From Azorinus chamasolen (lineage: Eukaryota > Mollusca > Bivalvia > Cardiida > Solecurtidae), in the NCBI GenBank assembly GCA_963576725.1, contig OY755241.1, positions 52,765,955-52,829,954 of the forward strand: 64,000 nt of DNA, read 5' to 3'. Both the position numbers and the translations under genes were made by a program. The notes below the pieces were generated by a model. That model did not search any database, was not told where the DNA came from, and saw nothing but the letters and a program-made list of their open reading frames with translations. Within the stretch, counting starts at the first letter, position 1, and each line of letters starts with the position of its first letter. Positions 21,979-32,300 of the stretch are shown piece by piece.

Positions 21979-22215
21979 CCCTTTTGGCGTCAAATTTCTA
22001 ATTGTCGTCTGCATTCCAAGTTTGTTAAATAATTCGGTAAAATAAGGAAATGAGATAAATAATGCAAATTTCAAAGGAATAAAGCACAGATATAGAAATT
22101 GAGATTGAGACAAAGAGTGAAGTCCCTGATCAGACACCGCCTTGAAAAGGCTGCGTCTGATCTGGAACTGCACTATTCGTCGTGGTGCATTTATGCGACA
22201 CTGGCGGTGAAGGGG
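21979..22215. mobile_element. TTAA MITE, family M2, reverse orientation
   Basis: TTAA at 21,975-21,978, start CCCTTTTGGCGTCAAATTTC, end GGCGGTGAAGGGG followed by TTAT. Paralogous in place to 5,247-5,484. Confidence 0.82.
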
Positions 22216-22229
22216 TTATTGAATAGTCA

Positions 22230-22295
22230 AACAACTTGGATCTAGATGAAACACCCAGTTACTCGGCGTTTCATCTAGATCCAAACTATAAGCAA
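22230..22295. repeat. M5 hairpin
   Basis: ACTTGGATCTAGATGAAACA .. GCGTTTCATCTAGATCCAAA inverted pair. Confidence 0.8.
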
Positions 22296-22628
22296 ACACT
22301 AGTCAAAGTAAGCTTAGCATGATAAGTCTTAATCCTTATACAGTTGAGGGAAACCTGAACTGACGTCGTCAAACACCTTGGATCCAGATAAGATTCCGAG
22401 TAATCCTAAGTTTGAGTAGGAGACAACCTAATTAGCAGTTGACAATAGTTTATCAAAAGCTTAAACAAATCGGATTAAGGTACAAAATGTGACAGATCAG
22501 TGTTTTAGGAGGCATCAAGTTTTAAGTAAAGTTAAGCAATAACCGACCTTTCTGCACCTTAGTAAAAGTCTGTCCGGGGAACGAACGTGACTGTACCTCT
22601 TATATCCCAACTCTTAGACTGTCATTAA

Positions 22629-22766
22629 CTAGAGAAAAGGAAAATTTTAGAATTTTGTAGTTTGAACCCATTGTGGTGAATAGAGCATTTGCTCCTATAG
22701 GAGCAAATGCTCTATTTATCACAATGGTTTCAACAGGTCATTTATGCGTATTTATGGAGGAAAGGG
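22629..22766. mobile_element. MITE family M3, short reverse copy
   Basis: Bounded by TTAA at 22,625-22,628 and 22,767-22,770. A perfect GCATTTGCTCCTATAGGAGC hairpin. Shorter than other M3 copies. Confidence 0.7.
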
Positions 22767-22779
22767 TTAACATATTTCA

Positions 22780-23085
22780 TCAGCAAACAGAGAAGACCGT
22801 GACAAGACGGTTTCTGTACTTGCATTTGAGACTCAGACTAAAACCCACTGCAAGTTTAAGTATTGTTGTAACATTTTCCTTCATGAATACAATTTTGCAA
22901 CCAGAGAAGACCTAGATAAGATAACTCCTGTTGGAACCATATGATCATCTACTCTGTTTGCTTTTGGAAGAGTATACATCTGATTCTACAATATCTGCCA
23001 TGGGTTCAGATGCCATCATAAACATTATCTACATGTAATTTATATCCATGATGCCACTATTTCTTACATGAATATTATGGGGGTA
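22780..23085. repeat. M1-type remnants in gene B's 5' flank
   Basis: CAGCAAACAGAGAAGACCGT, a second hairpin GATAACTCCTGTTGGAACC, and an M1 right end ATGAATATTATGGGGGTAAA. The order matches 6,205-6,860 beside gene A. Confidence 0.6.
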
Positions 23086-23189
23086 AAGCGTTAAAAGACA
23101 GAGTGAGTCTAATATTTGTTCTTCATGCTTAAGTGTGATCATTCAATATTCTCACATATGACGTGTGTACAATTTTATAATAACCGCTT

Positions 23190-23421
23190 ACTCAATAAGT
23201 ATGCATTTCTACGCTTTTGCAAACAGAGTATACCCATATAAGAGGGTTCCTATAGAAGCCGTCTGATAAATGTCTGTTCTGTTTTCTTATGAAATAATAT
23301 AAAAATATGGGTTTTCGCCAGGACCAATCATTCCTGTGTTGATGTGCCATTATAAAAATAAATCAAATTAATATTGCTGATGTTATTGTTTCCCTCAACG
23401 AATATTCATCGAGTAAAGTGT
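23190..23421. repeat. M1-type MITE, degenerate
   Basis: CTTACTCAATAAGTATGC .. GAGGGTTCCTATAGAAGCC .. GAATATTCATCGAGTAAAG. TTAA sites lost. Confidence 0.65.
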
Positions 23422-23667
23422 TATGTAATGTCTCTTGAGTGATGTGGCCAATTGGAACCCACTTAGTTTCAATTGTAACAGTTATTACTAAAGCTATAAA
23501 GCTACATATTGGGAATAATTACGGGGTTCAGGAGTGAGATTCAGTACTGGTTCGTATTGTATTAAACTTAGTTTGATCTGTAGTGTCAGTCACTATTTAA
23601 ATCATATTTTATCAACATAACAGGTATAGATTAGATGTGTTTTATTTCCAAAACCGTATTTATTTCT

Positions 23668-23762
23668 CCACCAAAATTAGGCCGTGACCACTTTTTACAA
23701 TCGTCTCTTCGAAACTATTCTAAAGAGTGTCATAATATAGGGTTTGGTGTAGAATTGCGATT
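23668..23762. repeat. T-type fold-back MITE, old copy
   Basis: TTTCTCCACCAAAATTAGGC .. ATAGGGTTTGGTGTAGAA around AATCGTCTCTTCGAAAC. Confidence 0.65.
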
Positions 23763-23810
23763 TTAAACTGAAATACATTCTAATCTATGACTCCAATCAA
23801 GTGCAATTGA

Positions 23811-23811
<1 letters not shown>

Positions 23812-23839
<28 letters not shown>
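23812..23839. repeat. (TG)n microsatellite
   Basis: 14 uninterrupted TG units. Confidence 0.95.
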
Positions 23840-23841
<2 letters not shown>

Positions 23842-23932
23842 TGCGAGTGTCTATCACTTATTTTCTATCGATGTTTTGGTGATGGTGGCGTCTTGTGTGT
23901 GGCTTTTTCTGTTTGACTTTACTACATTTTAA

Positions 23933-24177
23933 CTCTTTCGGCGCCAATGTTGCCTGTTGGCACCATTGAAAACAGTGCAGTCCCAGGTCAGATGTCGCCT
24001 TTTCAAGGCGGCATCTGACCTTGGACTTCACTGTTTTCTGTATTATTTTAAGCAATACAGGTTTTTAAAAACAAATGTGTTACTAATATGCCTTTATCAT
24101 TTAGTTTAGAATAATATTTAATACGAAATTATTATTGCAGACGACACTTTTTTTTTTTAAATTTGGCGCCAAAAGAG
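23933..24177. mobile_element. TTAA-flanked MITE, family M2b
   Basis: TTAA at 23,929-23,932 and 24,178-24,181. Ends CTCTTTCGGCGCCAA and TTGGCGCCAAAAGAG. The arms differ from M2, but the central GTCCCAGGTCAGATGTCGCC hairpin is clearly related. A second copy is at 53,669. Confidence 0.82.
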
Positions 24178-24239
24178 TTAATATACTCCAAGTATGGTAC
24201 TAGTCCAAAATAGTCGTGTGAAATTGATCTAGTTTTGTT

Positions 24240-24505
24240 ATTTTCAATGCGGGGAAATGAGTGTAATGGCATTTGCAAACAGTGCGGACCCAGATCAGAG
24301 GCCTCCATTAAAATCAGAGGCCTCCACTTAAAAGAGTCACCGATCAGTATCTGCATGTTATCATCGACACTCCAATTGCAAATTTAATCCCTTCATAGAG
24401 AGGCATATTGGTATTTAACTATAGTGTCAACTCAGTATCACATTGAATTGACTAGATATGGCTAAACACTGATTGGCCAGTCCACTTTTGAATATTCAGT
24501 GTTCA
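24240..24505. repeat. M6-like MITE remnant
   Basis: GCAAACAGTGCGGACCCAGA, a duplicated ATCAGAGGCCTCCA, then a CAGTGTTCAAAGGGGTTA right side. Confidence 0.5.
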
Positions 24506-24767
24506 AAGGGGTTAGTTATTTCGATGCCAAAGTCGCATCTGTGATTACATGTACCTGTGCAAACAGTGTGGATCCAGTTGAGAGACTGAATAACTCGGAA
24601 GCTCTTTAGGATCTTTAAGCCTGCAATTTCTCTTTTCGCTCTGTTACGTTTGCTGTCGACAAATCTCGAACTTTTAGAATTGATGTACTTCACAACAGCA
24701 GGTGTTAAGTGCTCGTGTTGCTGCATTAAAACCCTCCCCGTTCTTCATCTCAGTGTTGTTACATTGT

Positions 24768-24960
24768 CTTGTCCATCGGGCTCACTAGTTTCAGTGTTTT
24801 TAGTATGAAAATTGAAAACCGTTTAATCCGGTGCTAGGGGACCTGAGTAATGTTGCACTAGTCTTTTAATAACAATTAAAAAGAGTCAGCAATTTTCTCT
24901 TTTTGTATTGGTACTTTTGCTTTCGAAAGCAAAGGTAGCAATACAAAGAGAGAAACTTGA
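24768..24960 (+). repeat. dispersed repeat X, old copy
   Basis: GTTTAATCCGGTGCTAGGGG, AGAGTCAGCAATTTTCTCTT. Positional counterpart of 10,667-10,866. Confidence 0.65.
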
Positions 24961-25061
24961 CATTCTGATCGTAAAATTGGAAAAATGGAAGACATTGTTT
25001 TCAGAAATAACTTGATATGCTAAATGATAATTCAGAGCAACAGATAAAGATGTGTACTTAA

Positions 25062-25278
25062 CACATTCCTCCTAGTAACGCATTTTGGCGCCTCTGTAAA
25101 AGTCACATTTTAAAACATTGTGAATAATAGAGCATTTGCTCCATAGGAGCAAATGCTCTATTTATCGCACTGATTTAAAAACTACACAATTCCAAAATTC
25201 TCCTTTTCTGTAGTTAATGTTTCTTTTCGGTAGATTTATTCAAAGAGTTTGGTTTTAAAAATACTAGGATAGAATGAG
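25062..25278. mobile_element. TTAA-flanked MITE, family M3
   Basis: TTAA at 25,058-25,061 and 25,279-25,282. Centre GCATTTGCTCCATAGGAGCA. Confidence 0.8.
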
Positions 25279-25299
25279 TTAAATATTAAAATCACATTT

Positions 25300-25372
25300 T
25301 CTCCACCAAACGCTATGTTGTGACCAGTCTTTAGAATCGTCTCTTAGGGTTTGGAGGATGAACAAAGGCATT
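25300..25372. repeat. T-type fold-back MITE
   Basis: TTTCTCCACCAAACGCTATG .. CTTAGGGTTTGGAGGATGAA. Shared with 11,041 in gene B's 3' flank. Confidence 0.65.
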
Positions 25373-25462
25373 ATTCTTGAAATTGTTTACTTTGCGCATT
25401 TTATCTGAGCCTTTAGATATGAAAATTGTAGTTACAAAAGTATTGGGCTAAGCCTTCGATAA

Positions 25463-25645
25463 ACATGTGTGGCTAGCGCGCTCGACTACAATACCAGGGA
25501 TCCCGGGTTCGATCTCCCGCCGGACCAAGTCCTTCGGAGGAGATCCGGTGTAATAGTGCATTACAATGAGCATCTAAAAGAACCAGAGAAACTCTGTCGA
25601 TAATTAGAGTAGGGCATCGCGCCCGGGTTTCTCTGTGTCTTCAAA
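25463..25645 (+). mobile_element. tRNA-derived SINE-like element
   Basis: TGTGTGGCTAGCGCGCTCGA resembles a pol III A box, and GGGTTCGATCTCCCG 45 nt later a B box. Then comes a body with AAGAACCAGAGAAACTCTGT. The tRNA part does not fold into a clean acceptor stem, so a SINE head is more likely than a working tRNA. Confidence 0.6.
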
Positions 25646-25671
25646 GGTCCATTAGCTCTTTACTTCGTTAA

Positions 25672-25909
25672 CCCTTTCGCCGCCGCAGTCGCATAAATGC
25701 ACCACGACAAATAGTGCAGTCCAATATCAGACGCCGCCTTTTCAGCGCGGCGTCTGATCAGGGACTTCACTATTTGTCTCAATCTCTATTTCTATATATG
25801 TGCTTTATTCCTTTGAAATTTGCATTTATTTATCTCATTTCCTTATTTTAATGAATGATTTAACAAACTTGGATTGCAGACGACAATTAGAAATTTGTCA
25901 CCGAAAGGG
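25672..25909. mobile_element. TTAA-flanked MITE, family M2, best copy
   Basis: TTAA at 25,668-25,671 and 25,910-25,913. CCCTTTCGCCGCCGCAGTCG .. GTCACCGAAAGGG, with both hairpin arms present. Confidence 0.88.
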
Positions 25910-25913
25910 TTAA

Positions 25914-26105
25914 TATCCATGCATTAAACAAAGGCATCATGAATAAATATTAAATACCTGAACGTTTATAATAGCATTTGAATTCGTGAACGTTTGGCCA
26001 TAACATACAATGTAGACTCGTATGTGTATCATTCCATAAGCAAACAACAAACTCAAATCAGATAGCTCCTATTTAGGTCTACTCCGTTTGCAAAGACATT
26101 AAAGG
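25914..26105. repeat. M1-variant MITE 3' of gene C
   Basis: ATTAAACAAAGGCATCATGA .. GTCTACTCCGTTTGCAAAGA. Counterpart of 11,335-11,535. Confidence 0.65.
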
Positions 26106-26248
26106 ACATTTCTATAAAGAAAAGGTTTGAGACAGATATGTTGAAATGGGTGTGGCTCGAACACTTCGAACAATAAAGTAAGGGCTTTTTTAGCCGGATA
26201 AAAACATATCAAAAAGTGACAGCTGACTGTGATACACTAGACATTGTC

Positions 26249-26254
26249 TTTATT
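26249..26254 (-). terminator. polyadenylation signal of gene C
   Basis: AATAAA on the minus strand, 43 nt after the stop codon, in the same context as in gene B. Confidence 0.75.
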
Positions 26255-26296
26255 TGGAAACCAGACAACTCTGCTGAATGGTGCGTAGATGGCATA

Positions 26297-26356
26297 CTAG
26301 TGACAGGTAGCATGGCCCGCATTGTGGCCGCCTTGTCCCTCAAGTCCGGTTAAAAA
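26297..26356 (-). CDS. gene C exon 6 (C terminus)
   Basis: Acceptor GTATTTTCAG, then TTT TTA ACC. It encodes FLTGLEGQGGHNAGHATCH and stops at TAG (26,297-26,299). 60 nt as in gene B. Confidence 0.8.
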   Translation of the reverse strand, partial: FLTGLEGQGGHNAGHATCH

Positions 26357-29300
26357 CTGAAAATACATGTAACAATAGAGTGACCGGGCACTTGTATATC
26401 CATATCAGGTTTCTTAAACTACTGCCATGATAAGTTTTATTATTGATTCAATAATGAACATTTGCTCAAACACTGATCTGATCTAATTTTGTTTAAGCTT
26501 TCGAAAGTCTACTGAAAGAATGTCAAACATTCTGGCTCCTGATGAGAAAATGAGAAATTCAACTTTACATCTGAAACCTGTTTTGCAAAAGAGGAGTAAA
26601 ATGTTCCATTTTGAGTCAAGCTGTTTTACAAGATAGGAGTATTTAAGTGTCTCACCAAGCACCTATCTGTTTGTACGACATGGATAATGTAATGCCACAT
26701 CAAGAACATACCTGTTTGCTCCAAATGAATAATTTAGTGTCTAGTATGTTTGCAACACATGGGTAATTTAGTGTCTCACCAAGAACGTATCTGTTTGCAC
26801 CGAACAATGTAGTGTCGCACCGAGAACCAATCTGTTTATACTACATACTCATCAAAATCCTACCTGTTTACACGAAAAGAATAATTTAACGTCTCTTCCG
26901 GAACATTTTACTAGAAGGGAGTAATTTAGTATCAATAATGTATCTGTATGCAGGGCATGGGTTATTTAGTGTCTCACCAAGAACCCATTTGTTTACTAGA
27001 CACGAGTAATATAGTGTCTCATCAAAAGCAAGTCTATATAGAAAAAAACGAATACATATATAGAGTCTAGCTGTTTGTAATTAATTTCTCATCTGGAGCC
27101 TAGCTGTTTGCAAGTCACCTTTAATATTACACATATTTTACTGTTTACTAGACATTTGTTGTTTCATCTGAAGCCTAGCTGTTTACAAAACCACTTCAAT
27201 GTCTTATCTGTTTACAAGACAAGGCAACGCTGATGTATCATCTGGATCCTGTCTGCAGGACACGTTTTATGTTCCGTCTGGATCCTAGCTGATTGCAAGA
27301 CAACTTTAATATTACACATTTCACGAGACAAGTGATGTCTCATATGAAGCCTAGCTGTTTTCAAAACATCTTGGTGTCTTATCGGGAACGCAGCTGTTTG
27401 AAAGACAACTTTAATGTCTCATCTGGAGCTTATCTATTTACATAACAACTTTGATGCCACATCTAGAACTTTTTTACCTGTCAACGTTGATGTCTCATCT
27501 TGAGTCAAGTTCTTTGCAAGATCTCCTACTTTCAGAATTTCTATGTTAAATCTAGAGCGTAGCCGTTTGACAACTTTGATATCTCAACTTGAGTCAAGCT
27601 GTTGTAAGACATGTTTTACTTCACATAGAAAATCCTAGCAGTTTGCAGTGCATCAAATAGTTTTGTGTCAAGGGAATGTGTCCGATGCGCTTGGGCAAAC
27701 ACGTGATGTAATGTATGGTCAGAGCGGACACAATGCACTCAATAACCCCCAATACACAGTACGGGATCAATGTCAAGGTCAATATGGACAACAAAACTAT
27801 GGAATACCAGTACCGACAAATTCTATGTTTTTCCAACAACCCTCTACTCAGCATGCATCTTTATTTAACAACCAACCACAAACAATTACGGCTCAGGGTG
27901 TGCACTCTGGGCAGGATACCGGTATCCCGTCGTGGGCTGCCAATCTTTGTCAACAAATTGCAAACATTCAAAGCACTTTGAACGATCAGTCCCAACGATG
28001 GCAATCCGTTGAAAACAAGATTGAACAACAGAACAATGAATTTGTTTTAATGCAGACAAAATTGTCCGAAATTGCAAAACTTAAACAAAACATACAAAGT
28101 ACGAATACAACACTGAATGCGGTACAGACGGAAATTAAAACAATGCAAACGGACGTAAATGGTCATGAAAACGCGATACAGCAATACAGTGAAATGTACG
28201 AAGATCTATATACAAACAATAGTGACATGGACAAAAAAATTAATGATATGCAGTCAAAAATCGAAAAATTAGAATCACAGCAAGAGCAAATTACTAGCAA
28301 AGTAGACCAAACTAACGACCGTATAACCGATGTTCAATGGCGCGGCATGCGTGAGAATTTACTATTTTGTGGAATTGAAGAAGCCAAAAGTTTTGAAACT
28401 GACGGAGAAGATTGCCAAAAAACATTGAAAGACTTTATATATGAAAATCTAGAAATCAAAGAGGAAATTTCCATTGATAGGTGTCATAGGCTAGGTCGAT
28501 ACAGAGCTGGAAATGACAATCCACGAACGATTGTGGCAAAGTTTACATTTTACAAAGACAAAGAGTACATAAAACACAGAGCACATGAAAAACTGACGGA
28601 TACTCAATACAGGGTGAAGGACCAGTACCCACGCGAAATGGCAGAGAAACGAAAGTTATTATACGCGGCAGCAGATGAAGCCAGAAAGGACGAGAACAAC
28701 AAAGTGCGACTCGTCCGAGACAAATTATACATAAACGGCAAACAATACCTCCCAGACGAGCCACGACGCGATAACAACACACAACAAAGGAGACAACAAC
28801 AACTGGAAGCGAACAATAATGGACAAAAGTCTACGCGGACACAAACGCAATTACAGAGAAATGATACCCACGGCAATAAAGGAAATGTAAACACGAACAA
28901 GTGGTCAAGAACTTTCTATCGCAAACCGCGCAGTGTTACTCAGCGACCACGACATAGTGATTCACCTTTGTTATCCAACCGGTATGCCTCATTAGCATCC
29001 GCAACACCAGTAAATAACGAAAGAAAATCCCTAGCCGGGAAAAAGAAGGCCACATCTCCTTTGGAAGCAAATGGCACCTTCAAAAAGCAACATATAGACT
29101 CGAGTGAAAGTGAAAACGAGGGTGACCAGAGTACAATAATAATACAAGCAGATGTGCACATGTCTTCACCGCGGGAAAGTCCGCGACAGCCTTCAGAAGA
29201 GGTGGACTGTCGTGAGCTTTCCCAGGATCAAGCAGATGAACTCGTGCCTTCATCACAGGCAAGTACACAGCAGCCTTCCCAACAAGAGGACTGCCGGGTA

Positions 29301-32300
29301 CTTTCCTGGGATGAAGCAAATATAAATGTGTCTTCAGTGCAGGCAGGTGCACGGACGCCCCTTGAACTGAGGAGCGGTCCTGTACCTGTCCGGGATGAAA
29401 ACATTGAAAGGTTGCCTTTTTGTGACGATACAGAGAATGAGGACGACTACGCAGAGAATAATTTACATGATTAGCAAAACGCGGAAAACGGCTGCGGACA
29501 TGTACAGAAAGGACTAGACTTTTCAGAAAACAGTACAAGTATTAAACTAGCATCTTTAAATGTTGGCGGTGTAATAAATAAACTGAAATGCCCTGACTTT
29601 TTACAGTGGGTTAATAAATATGACATAGTATGTTTACAAGAAACGAAAACTGACGACACAGACAAGATACAGGTACCGGGTTATACCGTACACTTGTTTA
29701 ATAGAATGAAGCTATCCCGTTACAGGTCTGGTGGGTTAGCCTTGTTGATTAAAAACGAAATTTCACAGTATATTTCAATAGATACAAACCAAAATAGTAC
29801 TTTGATACAATTTTTTCGAATATCTAAAGCCCTTTATGGTGACGGTACAAGTGATCTCATATGTGGCATTGTCTATATCCCTCCAATGGGATCTAGATAT
29901 GCCCATAATGATCCGTATTTTGAAATTCAAAATGAAATTTTTCGATATTGTACCGAAAGTAAATATATGATCTTACTTGGTGATTTTAACTCTCGCTGTG
30001 GTAACATGCCCGACTACTGTTTCATTGATGAATTATATAGTGAAATGTTTGACCTGCATGAAATGCAAAAAGAAGACGAAAGCGTATTTATTAATTTTGA
30101 AATGTTAGACGTACCACTAAATAGAAATTGCGCAGACCATGTTGTAAATAACTATGGTAAACAATTGATAGAACTTTGTAAAAATAACAACATGTTTATT
30201 CTGAATGGAAGAATGGGTTCTGACGCAGAAAAACCAATGTTAACATGTAAAAGTGTAAGCACTGTTGATTATATGCTATCTACATCATTTGTATTTAACA
30301 ATATAAAACAATTCGGCATAGAACAATTTTGCGATTTATATTCTGACGTCCATTGTCCACTGTACATAGAAATTCTCACACAAAATAAGACAAGCACAGG
30401 ATATAAGAATGAAACCAAACATAAAACAGCTGTGAAACTTTGGGACAGGGACAAATCACACAGTTTTTCAGTAAATCTAGACTCAAATAAGTTAAACGAG
30501 ATAACAATAAAGATAGAAAATATAACAACTAACAATACACCTACACAAACTGAAATTGATCAAGTTGCTAATGATATTGCACTTTTGTTTAATACAACCT
30601 CTAAAGAATCTTTTGGAGTTATTAAAACGAGATCAAAACCTGAAAACAACACATTCCCAGTATGGTTTGACAAAGCATGCATAAACAAAAGAAACGCATA
30701 TCACAGAACTAGAAAAGCATACAACAAGTATAAAACAACACAGTTAAAAGAAAAACTCAGATGTATAAGTAAGCAATACAAAAATACTCTCCGGATATCT
30801 CATGAACAATTTCACACAAAAAAGATAGCTACTTTGAGAACACTTAAATCAAATGACCCTAAACAGTATTGGAGAACTATCAACTCAGATAGGAAAAGCA
30901 ATAAATGTTGCGCGTCACTGAATGACTTCCATACTTTTTTCAAAAACTTAAATGAAAATACTAATACACAAGAAAATAATAATGATGACTATCATGTAGA
31001 AGATATAGAAATAAATGAAGAAATTAATATTCCAATAACAGAACAAGAAATCATAACAGCAATAAAAACTCTGAAAAATAATAAATCACCTGGAGTTGAT
31101 GAAATAATTAATGAGCAGCTAAAGCAGTCGATCACAATTATGCTGCCAATTTATGTAAAACTGTTTAATGTTATATTCGATTCCGGAATAGTCCCTAGTA
31201 CCTGGGCTGAAGGTATTATAAAACCAATATATAAACAAAAAGGCGATCCAAAGTTACCAGAAAATTATCGTCCGATTTCTTTACTAAGTTGTCTTGGAAA
31301 ATTATTCACCAGTATCATAAATAATAGACTCAATAACTATGCGGAGAAATATAATGTAATTCGAGAAACACAAGCTGGATTCCGGAAAAACCACTCTACG
31401 ATTGACAATCTTTTTATTCTTAAAAGCCTAATTGATTTAGTACATACTGAAAAAAAGAAACTTTATTGCTGTTTTGTTGATTTTAAACAGGCATTCGACT
31501 CAGTTTGGAGGGTCGGACTTTGGCAAAAGTTATTAAAAGAGCGGATCAATGGAAAGTGTTTCAACATAATACATAACCTATATGATAATATTAAATCTAA
31601 AATACGAACGCAAGAAGGAACTTCTGATCCTTTCATGTGCTTAGTAGGGGTAAGACAAGGGGAAAATTTGTCACCTTTCCTTTTTTCTATCTTTTTGAAT
31701 GATCTGGAACATTTTCTAAACCAAAACAACATTAATGGAATTTCAAAAGAAGCAATTAATGATGATGTTCACATATTCCTTAAACTGTTTATACTCTTAT
31801 ATGCTGACGACACAGTTATATTTAGTAATGAAAAAAAACGACTTACAAAATGCCTTAAACATATTCACCGACTACTGTATAACATGGAAATTAAATATAA
31901 ACACCTCAAAAACTAAAGTCATGATAATAGGGAGAGGAAATGTTAGAAACAAGCCTGAATTTAGGATAAACAACGAAATTTTGGAATATGTAGAGGATTA
32001 TAAGTATCTAGGACTCTTCTTTTCGAAAACCGGCTCATTTAGAAAAACTAAATTATATATTAGCGAGCAGGCAAACAAAGCAATGTTTTCACTAATAAGT
32101 AACATTAAAAAACTCTCATTACCGTTTGATTTACAAATAGAGTTATTTGAAAAGACAGTAAAGCCTATATTACTCTACGGTAGCGAAATCTAGGGATTCG
32201 GTAAGTTTGATGATCTTGAGCGAATCCAATTAAAATTTTATAAATACATTTTTTACCTTAAAAAATCAACCCCGTCATATATGGTTTATGGAGAAATTGG

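Noticed and set aside
25463..25530. Functional tRNA gene
   Set aside because: A- and B-box words are present but the acceptor stem does not pair and a SINE-like body follows.
26540..27640. CRISPR-like array
   Set aside because: Units are degenerate and contiguous with no conserved repeat and unique spacers, and the sequence is eukaryotic.
28543..29538. Reverse-strand frames of 79-152 aa under LINE ORF1
   Set aside because: Shadows of ORF1 on the other strand without motifs.
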